Under the pieces are notes generated by a model. It was not told where the DNA came from, ran no database searches, and saw only the letters and a list, made by a program, of their open reading frames with translations. From Patiria miniata (lineage: Eukaryota; Echinodermata; Asteroidea; Valvatida; Asterinidae), in the NCBI RefSeq assembly GCF_015706575.1, contig NW_024037072.1, positions 23,313,162 through 23,377,161 on the forward strand: a stretch of 64,000 nt of DNA. Direction: 5' to 3'. Within the stretch, counting starts at the first letter, position 1, and each line of letters begins with the position of its first letter. Below are positions 21,481-33,279 of the stretch, in pieces. Both the position numbers and the translations under genes were made by a program.

Positions 21481-21670
21481 GAGAACCCCTAGACAGAAAC
21501 AACGTTTCTTTTGGGCAATCCTTTGGGAGCTGAATGGTATTTTGTTTTTGTTTGTTTGTTTATGTATCTAAAGCTTTTGTTGTTTTGTGTTGTAACTTTA
21601 GTCATTTGTTTACATGTATTTGTTGATATTTTCCCGAGAAATAAAATAGTAATAGTAATAGTAACGGACA
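21480..21670 (+). repeat. Possible 3' tail of a LINE or SINE
   Basis: A GC-richer block ends in AATAAAATAGTAATAGTAATAG, a microsatellite-type tail common at 3' ends of CR1/L2-related retroelements. No reverse transcriptase is recognisable upstream. Confidence 0.3.
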
Positions 21671-21839
21671 CGCTACGTACATGTACTAATGAAAAAGGAC
21701 GTGTGCTTTAATGAAAATAAAAATGCCTTATATTATGTTATATTATAAAATGAAAATAAAAATGAAACGCCTTATATATGTTATATTATTATAGGCGTGT
21801 CAGAGTGAGGGGGGGGGTCGGTCGGTGATTGGGTTGTGC

Positions 21840-22240
21840 CCGATCACTCGTCAACATAAAAGAAGAACTAAGGCAACCGAATGGTGGTCGTTGGCTCTTG
21901 CCATTTAATAGAACCAAAATATTTCATGTTCTCGACACAGGACGTCAGACTTGTTGCAACACGGGAGAGCCCTATAGACTTTATGCGTTGCGTGTGTATC
22001 AGAGGACGCTTTTTGTTATTTTTTAATTTATTAACAATGAATGCACACAAGTTTTACTCATGCCTATCCAAGCGATACTAAAGCATTGCAACCTATAACT
22101 CCGCCTCAATGCATAATGTCTCTTGAAGGAGAGGGTGAACTGTCCACAACTGTTTGTTGGAAATGCTTTCAAGGAATTGTTCTTCCTGCTTTATACTCAT
22201 GAATATTAATTGGCAATCATATATTGTTCTCAAAGTCAGC
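21840..22240 (+). repeat. Dispersed repeat shared with 61440-61700 (inverted)
   Basis: Inverted matches include CTCCGCC near a CATAATGTCTC-like phrase, ACTGTTTGTTGGAAATGCTT, and CTTTATGCGTTGCG against CGCAACGCATAAGG. Its class is unknown. Short open frames here show no recognisable domain. Confidence 0.55.
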
Positions 22241-22261
22241 TAGTCAACCAAATTATGAAAA

Positions 22262-22345
22262 GCCAAAATAATAGTAGTAATAGTAATAATAATAACACTT
22301 ATGAGGCACTTTACACAAAATGTCTCAAAGCGCTTCACAAATTTA
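22262..22345 (-). repeat. L2/CR1-like retroelement 3' tail
   Basis: On the minus strand GTGAAGCGCTTTGAGACAT leads to a run of ATT-type trinucleotides. This is the classic 3' end of L2/CR1-derived LINEs and SINEs in deuterostomes. It is truncated, with no coding part. Confidence 0.6.
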
Positions 22346-22456
22346 ACAAAATTTATAAAGAGAGAGTTACATTACCTAAAGAGTAAAAAATTACAAAACC
22401 TTAAATTCCTACCTAAAAAACACGAAATTTCCATGAAAAGGACTGTTTGGTCCCTG

Positions 22457-22863
22457 TGAATTCTATTTGAACTACGTTGCTGCCTCGACAAAGATGCCTA
22501 TAATTATATAGGTCATCATTTGCCGCGGCTGATGCAACTTTTTGAAGCGCATCTCTGGTGTTGTGCATTATCGATAGACTTGACGGAGCCTCTAACGGTC
22601 CCTGGAGTTTATGCAGCATATGCTTTTCTAAAAAAAACGGTTTTACAAGTTTTTGTATTTGTGCGGGCATAATTAAATTCCGCAGACTTTTTGCAACACG
22701 GAGGAGCTCTATTGGAAATGGGATCTTTGCTGAAAATGCTTGCAATTAAGTTTTCTTGCTTTATCGCGAAAAATATTATTTCGCATCGGTAAATTGTTAG
22801 CAAAACCTAACCAAACAACCAACTTCGATGAAAAGCATTTACAAAATAATGATCTTAAGTTAC
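22457..22863 (+). repeat. Donor-like segment copied into a hAT element at 24523-24931
   Basis: The 407 bases from TGAATTCTATTTGAACTACG to GATCTTAAGTTAC recur almost unchanged at 24523-24931; three small differences were noticed by eye. Downstream, 22860-23060 is a diverged repeat of the same unit, so the segment itself belongs to a tandemly duplicated dispersed repeat. Confidence 0.85.
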
Positions 22864-23664
22864 CATGTTTGGATTTGTTGCTGCCTCGGCAAAACGCACA
22901 TGATGTAACGTTTGAGGCGCATTTCTGGTTCTGCACATATCGCTACTCAAAAATAGAAACAATACATGCATCAGTAGACTTTAATAATGGAGTTTGACGA
23001 AGCATCTTCGTCAATGGAGTCTATGCAACATATGCTTTATCTAAAAATATATGTTTTATGGCTTTTTTGTTTTTGCAGGGGCATAATAAAATTCTGCTCT
23101 TCCTTTACTGTTCCACGTGGTGAAGCGGTTTGTGCTCGTTTTTCTAACGACTCACTTCGCCTCAGACCTAATTTCTAGAGATATTTGATAAACTTAACAA
23201 AATCAATATGCGTAAACATCCAAATTAGGCAATGCCTTTATTTTGCTGAAATATGTATGAGTGAAGTTCAACCCTTTGACTGTGCATTCATTGTTACTTA
23301 GTTAAAATAACAAAGATGCCTTCTAAGATGGCCGCTACACATAAGGTCTATTTAAATGTCTCAGCCCAAGCCAGCAAAAGGATAACATTTCTTTTCAAAT
23401 TTATTTTTTATAATCCAGAGAATTTTGAGGGCAAATTTACGCACAATTGTGAAATACTAAAAGCCACTGTCTTTGTATGTGCGGCTAGAAGCAGCCCTTG
23501 GCTTTTGGTAGCCAAAAGGGTGCCCATTGGCGGCATTTAAAGACAAGTTATTTTTTATAAACCTTTCTCTTGTTTGTTAACAATTTATATTTGATATAGG
23601 CCACCACAAGTGCATAAAGTGAAGTCTTGGTTGGCAATATATTTTTCCAACAAAAGTTATCATA

Positions 23665-24093
23665 TTAACCCTAATCAGGCCGGGTTATTTTGACCATCTC
23701 TCAGTCGTGGGGCGGATTCCGCCCTAAAATCTCGGCCATCGAGTGACAAACAATTTCGAAACTCGGTACATGCATGGAGCAACTCATCATGAACATATCC
23801 AAGAAATTTCATGACAATAGGTCAAAGGGTTTTGGTATTATAACTAATTAATTATTCATATGTACAAATGGTAACTCTGCTCTGTGTACACGACGTATAT
23901 GGCATAATTAAGTTTTTACTTCGGACTGCGACGGAAAATTTTTCGCAACGCGGCCACCCCTGGTCCAATTTGTATGTTTTCAAAAGATGCGCAAGGCTCG
24001 AGGCTAAAAAGTCATAACAGCTCGGGTCGCGAAAATATTTTTTTTAAGGCTATTGCGGAAAAAGTTGAGGGGGGGGGGCCCTTTTAGGGTTAA
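23665..24093. mobile_element. TTAA-target MITE (CCCTAAAAGG-like ends), copy B
   Basis: TTAA at 23665-23668 and 24090-24093 flank CCCTAATCAGGCCGGG and CCCTTTTAGGG. Interior landmarks GGCCATCGAGTGAC and TAATTAATTATTCATATGTA are shared with copy A at 12426-12852. Confidence 0.88.
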
Positions 24094-24269
24094 AACAAAA
24101 TCATTGCATAAAAAAAAGACATGTTTAGGAATCGGGGTTTTTTGCGTTTATTGAAAAATTTGTATTTTCAACAACGGTAGTAATATCATTAATGACTATT
24201 CTTCATGTTTGCATTGTTGGGCCTTTCATAGTTTGGCAACTGATGGTTGGCAAGATGTGCCAAGCACGT

Positions 24270-25400
24270 GTCGGCGATAGAATTGTATAGAAATTCCCAT
24301 AGACACCAGTGATAAATGGCCATACTTCAAAATTCTTTGAAAAAAACTCGGAACTCTCAGAGGTGTTCAGGCTTTCATCACCAGTGGCGTAGCCACGGGG
24401 GGGGGGGGGGGGGCGACAGCCCCCCATGAAACCTTGTCGCCCCCCCCCAGTCGCCCCCCCCCCCCCCACTGAGATTTTGAGTTTCTAAAAAAATTATCAT
24501 TGATCTACATGACACCCCCCCATGAATTCTATTTGAACTACGTTGCTGCCTCGACAAAGATGCCTTTAATTATATAGGTCATCATTTGCCGCGGCTGATG
24601 CAACTTTTTGAAGCGCATCTCTGGTGTTGTGCATTATCGATAGACTTGACGGAGCCTCTAACGGTCCCTGGAGTTTATGCAGCATATGCTTTTCTAAAAA
24701 AAAAACGGTTTTACAAGTTTTTGTATTTGTGCGGGCATAATTAAATTCCGCAGACTTTTTGCAACACGGAGGAGCTCTATTGGAAATGGGATCTTTGCTG
24801 AAAATGCTTGCAATTAAGTTTTCTTGCTTTATCGCGATAAATATTATTTCGCATCGGTAAATTGTTAGCAAAACCTAACCAAACAACCAACTTCGATGAA
24901 AAGCATTTACAAAATAATGATCTTAAGTTACTAAAAAAATTATCATTGATCTACATGACACCCCCCCCATGAAATGTTCCAGCCCCCCCCCCCCCCCCCC
25001 CCCCCCTACTGAACAAATCCTGGCTACGCCACTGTTCATCACAGTAGGGCCTAAATGATGATCAACATGATCAATTTCTTTTAAATTTATGCTGGGTTGA
25101 CTATTAACTTTTCAAGAAATTCTCACCCCAAAAAGACAACCCCTAAACCGAATGATGGTTCTCAAAGTTGAAAAGTGGCCATCTTAAAAAAAAGATTCCT
25201 CCACAACATGGCTACATAGCACCACTTTCGAACTCAATTGCATCCAAAATCCTCAAAATTGAAAGCCCAAAGTCTCGGCCAATGTTGCACGGCCACACCG
25301 GTATCTTTTCAATTCCCCCTTCCATGACTCAGAACTCTCTGATAATTATAGAATAATTTGACTTTTATTCATAGGGTCGGCGGACGAACTGTTGGCCTGT
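24270..25400 (+). repeat. Paralogue of the 3' flank of the peptide loci, without a peptide exon
   Basis: Before and after the hAT insertion, this matches 48570-49000 (and, inverted, 10900-11300). Shared words include CCATACTTCAAAATTCTTT, AAGAAATTCTC, TCCTCCACAACATGGC and CTCAGAACTCTCT. No six-cysteine exon lies upstream. It may be a relic of a further peptide locus or a dispersed repeat that also lies beside genes 2 and 4. Confidence 0.6.
24382..25034. mobile_element. hAT non-autonomous element containing captured DNA
   Basis: TIRs CAGTGGCGTAGCCA and TGGCTACGCCACTG are flanked by a perfect 8-bp duplication TTCATCAC (24374-24381, 25035-25042). Inside, 24523-24931 is a near-identical copy of 22457-22863. 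It is bounded on each side by a copy of about 40 bases beginning CTAAAAAAATTATCATTGAT (24485 and 24931). Long G and C tracts lie next to the TIRs. Confidence 0.93.
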
Positions 25401-26500
25401 TTACTAGGGTGTCCCTTTACTAGGGTGTCCCCTTGCGTCCTGTTTGCGCGCAACCAGCCTATTGCAAAATGGCAGTAGGCTACGAATGTGCCATTTCGGA
25501 GGTGGTGAGTTTCGATTTTTGCTGAATTCGAAAGTGACCGGCAAATATCAATAAAGAGAGAGGCATTGCTGTTCAGTATTTACAACCTATTGTAGGGATC
25601 CAAGTTCTATGATAATTTAATTGTGTTGTGGTATTACGATTGTTTGTGTTAGTTTTCCTTTTTTGTATAAAGAAACATCACCTGTGTTGTAGATCGTCGT
25701 AGCTGTAGTCCCCGAGGTACAACTCTTAGAACATTAGTTTGACTTCAGCAGTTTGAGTATTGCGCGGTGAGTCCGAAGGGCGCCACCGTGTGGCGGAGAC
25801 GGGTTATGTTAATCTCCCGACTCCGCCGCCGGTCGTTCTTTGACCGCCGCTTTGCAGGTAAATTTTAGACGGTTTTTCATATCTTTTGAGTATAAATATT
25901 TCATATTATTTTAAACATGTTCATCCGGAGAAACTAGGAAACATTCATAATATCTTGGTTGAGGCAGAATATTAGCTTTCCAGTGTTACTTTAGGAGTTG
26001 TAATCTTACAGTCTTGTCAATTGATGGCGACGTAGATTCGGTATATAGAAAGACCTCGTGGTGTCAGAGAACTTTGTAATCTTCCCCAACTATAGCTGTG
26101 TTTATGTGATGTAAATTTCACATGACAATCCTACATTGATTCTGTGGATAAGTCTGTGTTATTGTTAAGTGTCGCACTCGGTAAATAGCGCACTCATTGT
26201 TTGGTGAAGTCACTAACCATAAGTGTATGAACCTTTAGTCATAAATTAGGCCTGAAGAGTTGGAATGTTTATTGTGTAATTGAATATAGGGCTTGTATTA
26301 TGTTTGTCTATCTTGTTTCCTTTTAGGGATGATATCAGGATGCGAGATTAGCAGTAGCCCGCTAGCCAAATGCTAGTCAAAACAGCGGCGGGCTAGTCAA
26401 ACTAAGAATAATTTCGTGTAAATACTTCGCTCAATTTTTTTTAATACTGTGTGGGATGAAAGGGCTTGGGGAGCAAGTAGCCAAAATAGACTTTTTAAAC
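25400..26500. other. Gene-free stretch
   Basis: It has short GC-richer patches (25760-25860, CGCCGCCGG) but no frame or splice pair that I could support. It may hold unrecognised promoter or UTR sequence. Confidence 0.3.
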
Positions 26501-28232
26501 TTTTATTTTGCCCGTTGCCATGGTTACGGGCCATTATGTGTTATATGGCAATTTTGAGGATGCAAAACTTCATTTTTCGAGTCAATTTCAATGGTCATCA
26601 AGCCAAACTGCGAAATAATGTCACAAAAGTAACTATATCATGACAAAGTATCATCCTTACCCTTTAAGAAAAAAATAGAAACCCTTCTGAAAAATCACCT
26701 TTATATTATATTTAGGCCTTACAATACAGCATGTTAACAACTAACAAAATTGCATTCCCCCCCCCCCATTTTTAACCCTCCAAAATGGCACTTGCCAGGG
26801 CACTCAGAATAATTTCCCTTCGGCTATGGTTAGTTCAGCCATTGGTCTTTTCATATCTGGTGAGAAAATCTTGGGTTATTGTATATCCTTTGTGCAGGAG
26901 CGCTCCAAAAATGGTAAATTTCACAAAAACCTTAAAAATGTATTTTCACTTTTATGCTTTGTAATAACTTGTATAATTGGTATTGTTCATGAATCTAGCA
27001 CAGTTTCACAAACAGAATCAGACTGTGTATCATTTTTAGACAAGTGGATGAATAGTAGGTGGAGTAGTCCCCCCTCCCACACACACACACACACACCTGG
27101 CTAGGCCCCGCCCACTCCCCCTTTGCCACCGAATTTAGAACTTGTATGTTGCATAACGAAACAAATGAAAATATTTAATATGCAAGTGAACACTTTACAA
27201 ATTACTTAGACTTCCTTTTCACAACCTCCCCTTCCCCCGCCCCGCGGGCATTGCTTGGGGTTAAGGGTGGGGTGTTACCACCCACCAATAACTTGGCTTC
27301 GTTGGTAAAATGATTGTCACATGGGCAAAAGTCATGTGTTTGCAAGCCGCAATGAATAATAATGGCCATATTCATTGTCCTCTGATTGAAGTGCATCCAT
27401 TAGTTAAAATAGTGATGTCTAGTCCTCCCCTCCCAGCTAGGTCCCGCCCCTTCCCTTGCCACCAAATTCAGATTTTGATTGCTCCTTGTATTTGCCTACA
27501 TTAAAATTGTAAATAGATATCAATTTGCAAGTGAACCTTTCATAATTTACACCAACACCCGTACCCATCTCACAGCCCCCCCCCCCTGCTACCCCTATTC
27601 CTACTCCAGTGTTCATTATGAGCAACGACCCCTCCACCTCCCAAAGATCTCAACACTGATGTATTATTGTTAAGGTTACATATTGCCTTGCGGAAAGTCC
27701 ACATATTTATATGCACTATATGTAGTTGTGGCTATTTTTCTTTGCCAACGTGGGAATGGTTTGGAATATGTGGAAAGCGCGGGGGGTGTAATAGGGATAC
27801 ATGTACATCGTACATAATGCTGTATTAGTTTTTACAAAATTGCATTTATTCTATTATTTTCAATACAGAGAAGTGATATGACGATTTAGAGAGCAAATAA
27901 TTCATATTTTTGTATTAAAATACATGTACTTTAAAACAACTATCACTCTAGTGAAAACTCAAAACGGCTTCTATTTTGATTGATTGAATTGTCTTGGCTC
28001 TACGTGTAGTTATGGTCAGATCGAGTACATATAAACTCTAATACAGTACCGTTGTAGGTGCTCCTATGCCCTCCCAAAATCGTTATTGCATCAGTAGTAG
28101 TCAATATGGCCACACTTCTGTTGTGCTTCCGTTGTTGCATGGCAAGCAACTTTAAATATATGGTGCTTATAAATTATAGTATTAATTGTATGCAAACAGG
28201 AAATGTTTTGTTAATGTGTTAATAAAAAAAAA

Positions 28233-28502
28233 TCAACTTCCCCACTTAACCAAGTGCTTACAGATTTTAACCCTTTCTGGCGGGTATTTGGGTTTTTTAT
28301 CTGAAAGGGAGGGGTACAGCACATGGTGATCCCCATGTTGATTTGCATATGCTTTGACCGATTTTCCTAAAACTGATTTGGCAGGAAAATATTGGTTGAT
28401 CACTACTCTATAATATGACATTCTTGGTTCTATTGCTGCTACCACTAGTGGTGCTTTTCTAAATATTTTTCCGAACTCTTGTCTAGATAACATTTTGGGC
28501 AT
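28233..28502 (-). CDS. Unrecognised 89-residue open frame in the foldback spacer
   Basis: It begins MPKMLSRQEFGKIFRKAPLV and is basic, with no signal peptide or recognisable domain. It sits in the single-copy loop between the arms, where a transposon's own gene would be expected. There is no splice, promoter or homology support, so it may be chance. Confidence 0.18.
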   Translation of the reverse strand: MPKMLSRQEFGKIFRKAPLVVAAIEPRMSYYRVVINQYFPAKSVLGKSVKAYANQHGDHHVLYPSLSDKKPKYPPERVKICKHLVKWGS

Positions 28503-29107
28503 AATTTCTGTATTTTATGTGTAAATGGTTCTATATTTAGAACAAACATTATCGGTCTACATATTCATCCCAGTCAGGTAATTGTATGCATCCATTTTAC
28601 AGCCATAGGGACTATATACTTACTGATTTTATTCCAAAAATGTGTGGGTTTTCGACCCAAATTGACAAAACTGAAGTAAATTAGGGTGATGTTATTTAAT
28701 GCTCTGCAATTGATTCGTGTAATAACTATCAGAAAAGTACATCAAAACAAAGAAAATGGTACGGATTGAAAGGTGAAAATTACATGGGCTTTTCGCACCA
28801 ATGGCGGCCACGTTACATACTGAGCATGTGTTGTTATAGCCATGAATTTCAGTCTAAAGATAATACGTTCGTGATAGGTTTTGAAAATGGAAGTATTTTT
28901 TACTTTATTTTATGAGCACCGAATGTCTTTACATCAGTTGCCATGGTAATAATGAACACACTACAGAAGTATGATTTGTACCATGGTGACCACTGTTAAA
29001 AGTTTGGAAAAGTCACAACATTACATGTTGATTAGGCAAATACAAATTTGGAGGACACTTCCACATAAAAAAATACTTCAGACCCTAACTACATGTTTTC
29101 AGCCAAG

Positions 29108-29287
29108 TCAAGTCAGAGTGAAATTCATACAGTCAAATTAATGCTGTTTTCTCTCAGAGTTTCCACTGGAGTGATCCTTGTTTTAAAGTACATGTAGTCA
29201 AGTCAGAGTGAAATTCATACAGTCAAATTGATACTGTTTTCTCTCAGAGTTTTCACTGGAGTGATCCTTGTTTTAAAGTACATGTAA
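29108..29287 (+). repeat. 90-bp tandem duplication
   Basis: Two units (29108-29197, 29198-29287) start TCAAGTCAGAGTGAAATTCA and end AAAGTACATGTA with two or three differences. The left arm of the foldback has one unit, so duplication occurred after the arms formed. Confidence 0.85.
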
Positions 29288-29403
29288 CCAAATAAAAATT
29301 AGTTGCTCTCTAAATCGCCAGATCTTTTCCGTTTTGAAAATAATTTAAAAACGTCATTTTGTTCACCACACCTTTACTGTTATTCAAAAAGTAACTTGCA
29401 ATA

Positions 29404-29894
29404 CAGGGTGAGTCAAAAACAAAAACAAAAAAACCCTGAAACCCAAATGTCTGGCCCATTGTTTTAGTGAAGTCTGCATGTAGCACTTTCAAAATCCAGG
29501 ATGTGCAAGCCCAATTCATAAGCTTTCTTTTAGTACAAGAATTATTCAAATCACAATATGTACTTTTCAAGTTACGGGGTTTTAAACACAGCTGCCGTTT
29601 TAAGGTTCTGTCCACGGATCACAAACAAGTTCAGTGTTTTTTCAGCAAAACGAAAACAAATCACATAAGGATGTGTGTGAATTGTTTTCGTTTTGCTGAA
29701 AGAAAACACACCTTTTTTGTGATATGTGTTTAAAACTCCGTAACTTAAAAAGTACATTTTGAATGATTCTTGCACGAAAAGAAAGCTTATGAATTCGGCT
29801 TTCATATCCTAGATTTCGAAAGTGCTACATGCAGAACTTCACTAAAACAATGGTCTCGACATTTGGGTTTCGTGGTTTTTTTTTACTCACCCTG
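29404..29894. mobile_element. TA-target foldback MITE (CAGGGTGAGTC ends), copy 1
   Basis: CAGGGTGAGTCAAAAAC and GACTCACCCTG-type ends lie between TA dinucleotides (29402-29403, 29895-29896). Long inverted arms of about 200 bases cover most of the element and centre on GCAAAACGAAAAC / GTTTTCGTTTTGC. The TA target suggests Tc1/mariner or a related superfamily. Confidence 0.82.
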
Positions 29895-31234
29895 TATAAG
29901 AAAATATGTACAGTGTACATGCGTGCGTCCAGATCACCCTTTCCACCTCCCCCACCCCCACCCACACCCGCGACATACACACCCCTTCTCCTCCTCGCTT
30001 TTCGGATATTCCAAGCTGCCCCGTGTTGTAAATAAGCCACCTTTACATAATTCAGACTTTCTCCAAGGCCATATGCATGTATGTAATCTGAACAAAATTG
30101 TACTTGTTGACGTGTTGGGGGAGAGGGCGGGGTTCTCTTATGAGCATTGGGAGTGGGGGTGGCAGGGGAGGGGGCTAGCTGTAAGACGGCTGTTGGTGTA
30201 GATTGTAAAAGGTTCACTTGCAAATTGATATCTAGTATTTACAATTAAATTTAGGAAAATACATGTAGAAATCATAATCTGAATTTGGTGGCAAGGGAAG
30301 GGGCGGGGCCTAGCTGGGAGAGGAGGACTGGACATTATTTGAATAATGATGCACTTCAATCAGAGGACAATGGATATGGCCATTAATATTCATTGCGGCT
30401 TGCAAACACATGATTTTTGCCCATGTGACAATGATTTTACCGACAAAGCCAAGTTATTGGTGGGTGGGCACACCCCACCCTCAACCCCAAGCAATGCCAC
30501 AGGGGTGGGGGAGGGAAGGCTGTGTTAAGGAAGTCTCTGTAATTTCTAAAGTGTTCACTTGCAAATTGTTTTATTTACATTTGTTTCGTTATGCAACATA
30601 CAATATCTAAATTCGGTGGCAAAGGGTAGTGGGCGGGGCCTAGCCAGGTGTGTGTGTGTGGGGGGGGGGAGGATTACACGACCTACTATTCATCCGCTGG
30701 TCTAAAAATGATACACAGTGTGATTCTGTTTGTGAAAATGTCTTAGATTCATGAACGATACCAATTATACAAGATATTACACAAAACAAAGGAAAACACT
30801 GAAAATACACTTTTTAAGGTTTTTGTGAAATTTACCATTTTTGGAGCGCTACTGAAGGCTATACAATAACCCAAATTTTCTCACCAGATATGAAAAGACC
30901 AATGTCTGAACTAACCATAGCCGAAGGGATACTATACTGAGTGCCCTGGCAAGTGCCATTTCGGAGGGATAAAAATGGGGTAAAAAATGCAATTTTGGTA
31001 GTTGTAAAAACATGCTGTATTAAAGGGCCTAAAAATAATGTTAAGGGGATTTTTCAGAAGTGTTTCCAATTTTTTTCTTGTAAGGGTGAGGATGATACTT
31101 TGTCGTGATACAGTTACTTTTGTGACATTACTTCGCAGTTTGGCCTGATGACATTTGAAAATAACGCAAAAAAATGAATTTTTGCAGCCTCAAATTTGCC
31201 CAAAAATGGCCAAAACACAAAATGGACGGACCAT

Positions 31235-31620
31235 GACCACGGACCTGAGTTTTCTATCTTACTTTTTTAATGATCGTTAACTTGGTTATCGTTAAGATCG
31301 GAGTAAATCTAACGTTTACACAACCTAGATATACCTCACGGTATACCAAACGTTAAATCTGACACCGTGGTAGCAAGGAGGTTTCGACCTCTCAAAGAAT
31401 ATGCCTTTGAATGAGCATGACGACTATTTATAAAAGATATAGACATTATAGCATACTCGGCAATAGGGATAGTCAGTGAAGGAACTTGGGTTAATGAGTA
31501 CACAGGTGTGTACAAAGTCACTCCAAAAAAACTTTTTTATTTTTAGTTATTTCATTTATTGATTGTATTTATTCATTTATTATTTATTTTAATTATTTAT
31601 TTATTTATGTATATTTTAAA
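31235..31620. other. Gene-free, partly low-complexity
   Basis: No exon was seen. Positions 31545-31615 are TTAT/ATTT reiterations. Confidence 0.4.
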
Positions 31621-31895
31621 GAGAAACCAACCATATTGCCAAGGAATATATTCTCATGACGGCGGAGAATATAAAAAAAAAAAAAAAAAAAAAGGCGGAA
31701 ACGAACCATCTAGGCTATGAAGATATTTTTTAAACGAATTATGGAGAAGACAAACCATCTGGGCTGGGAGAGACTATCACCATCTTGGCTGGGAGAATAT
31801 CTTTAGAAGGGAATAACGGAAGAGACTAACCATCTTGGCTAGAAGGATATTTTTAGAATGGAATTATGGAGGAGACTAACCATTTAGACGCTGTT
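31620..31895 (+). repeat. Degenerate tandem repeat (unit about 60-65 bp)
   Basis: Four to five irregular units carry AACCATCTTGGCTGG, GATATTTTTAGAA and AATTATGGAGGAGAC. A run of about 20 A interrupts the first unit near 31680. Noncoding. Confidence 0.7.
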
Positions 31896-32394
31896 ATAAT
31901 TATGTCGTGCCTGGCCGAGTTACCTGAAACCCATGCCATCTGCTCAGGCAGACTTAACAGTCGAGCTGGTGCCGATCGCTGGGGATCAGATAACGAACAT
32001 AGATATCCCAGAGAGCAATAAAGTGGAATGTATACACTTGTTTTGCCGTTTGTAGTGCCAAACTGTCAACTTATCAATTTTCTCATTCCCATCAACAGTT
32101 TAGTCTTAAAAATGACCGGAATTATATCCACACGTGCATATAATATTTTTCAGGATATCACACCTGTTAGCGAGCTCAATGAAAGAAATAAGTTCACCGC
32201 TGCGCACAACTTTCTTTATGTGATTCATCCCAAAGGACTTGAGCCAGGAACTGTAGAAAACCGTTTTGTCCTGGGTGGCTATTGTGTTGTTCCACAAAGA
32301 AACTGCCTGGGACTCAAATACACTAGAAAAAGAACAATCAAAATGACCACCGGAGTGCAGCACCTAGCAAAAAGGTGCTACATAATGGGTCTCA

Positions 32395-32505
32395 TAATGT
32401 TCATATACTTCATTTACCTGGCTTTGGTTGCATTCTCCCCCAGTGCTTTGTATCCTCTGGCAAAAAGCGCTATATAAATACAGTTATTATTATTATTATT
32501 AGTGA
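32395..32505 (+). repeat. L2/CR1-like retroelement 3' tail
   Basis: GGCAAAAAGCGCTATATAAA is followed by a run of ATT repeats (32480-32500). The 149-residue open frame that runs into it (32028-32477) is therefore rejected as a gene. Confidence 0.75.
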
Positions 32506-32509
32506 ACGC

Positions 32510-33000
32510 CTGGATGAGCTCCACATAATATAATAGGAGGTTTTTCTCAACGGTGAATTTGCGTGCAAAACACAAATCAGTTTAAACAATTCGATCACTT
32601 GCTTAACATATCCAATAATCAAAGAAAACCTTCCAATGCCCTCCATCTGCCCTCTTACTGTGAATGTCAATAAGACCGGCACCGCCCAATTCTTTGGGGC
32701 CGATGATGGTTTCCCTTTTGATTTTCATAATTTCCCCACTCCAGAAAAAAAATCTCCCCCAAAACCCGATTGATTTTCCGAACCCAATCGACCGGGCAGG
32801 CAACAACGCTACCCAAAGAACAGGAACCCGAAAACAGTATGACCCACCTTAATTGACAAAATATAATGAATTTTAGAATGCCTGTGAAAATATTTCTGTT
32901 ATGGAATAAGTTAATTTCCACTTGGCAATCACAACTACTTCTACAGAAAAAAAAACACGCGCCACAATGTCTGGACCGACGCATAAGTAATATTGTTCAC
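32510..33000. other. Gene-free stretch upstream of the gene 3 promoter block
   Basis: No supported exon. Overlapping open frames on both strands are short and lack domains. Confidence 0.35.
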
Positions 33001-33002
33001 AC

Positions 33003-33110
33003 ACCAATCAGACTTGAGGTTCGTGTGATTCAAGCCCCGCCCTTTGCTCCTATTGGACGAGGAGCTAGGCAGGCTGCAGGCTTATGCAAGATCGCGTAGT
33101 TTAAAAGGCT
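33003..33110 (+). promoter_or_regulatory. CCAAT/GC-box promoter-like cluster upstream of peptide gene 3
   Basis: CCAATCAG, CCCCGCCCTTTGC and CTATTGGACGAG appear in the same order as the mirrored block at 18961-19070. Downstream a shared candidate exon (33125-33270) begins near CACAGACAACGATCGTAT. Gene 3's coding 5' exon is 1.0 kb further on. Confidence 0.5.
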
Positions 33111-33124
33111 AAGCGAGTGTGTTC

Positions 33125-33270
33125 ATTTAGTCACAGACAACGATCGTATCTAGCTGGCTTGCTTGTCCTCTCGTTGAATGCTCCTTGGACAGATCTTTCC
33201 AGACCTACCTGTCGAGACGAATCTGTTGACGAGTCCGAGCGCCGATACCTGTCGTCACGCCAAGTGAAAG
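33125..33270 (+). other. Candidate noncoding first exon of peptide gene 3
   Basis: Homologous to the minus-strand block at 18756-18930, including TCTTTCCAGACCTACCTGTC and TCACGCCAAGTGAA. It ends AAAG followed by GTCAGA, against GTAAGA in the other copy, and about 25 bases before the donor are missing here. It would splice to the acceptor at 34314-34315. Confidence 0.38.
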
Positions 33271-33279
33271 GTCAGATAT

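Larger units (their letters stand above)
26500..31235. repeat. Giant foldback with arms of about 1.7 kb
   Basis: Left-arm blocks at 26575-26660, 26820-27110, 27200-27450, 27870-27965, about 28000 and 28140-28170 reappear inverted, in mirrored order, at 31080-31150, 30620-30920, 30290-30560, 29240-29325, 29090-29120 and 28905-28945. The right arm has gained a TA-target MITE (29404-29894) and a 90-bp tandem duplication. The spacer is about 28200-28880. No TSD was located. Confidence 0.75.

Noticed and set aside
32028-32477. 149-residue open frame
   Set aside because: It runs into an AGCGCTATATAAAT plus (ATT)n retroelement tail and shows no domain or splice context.
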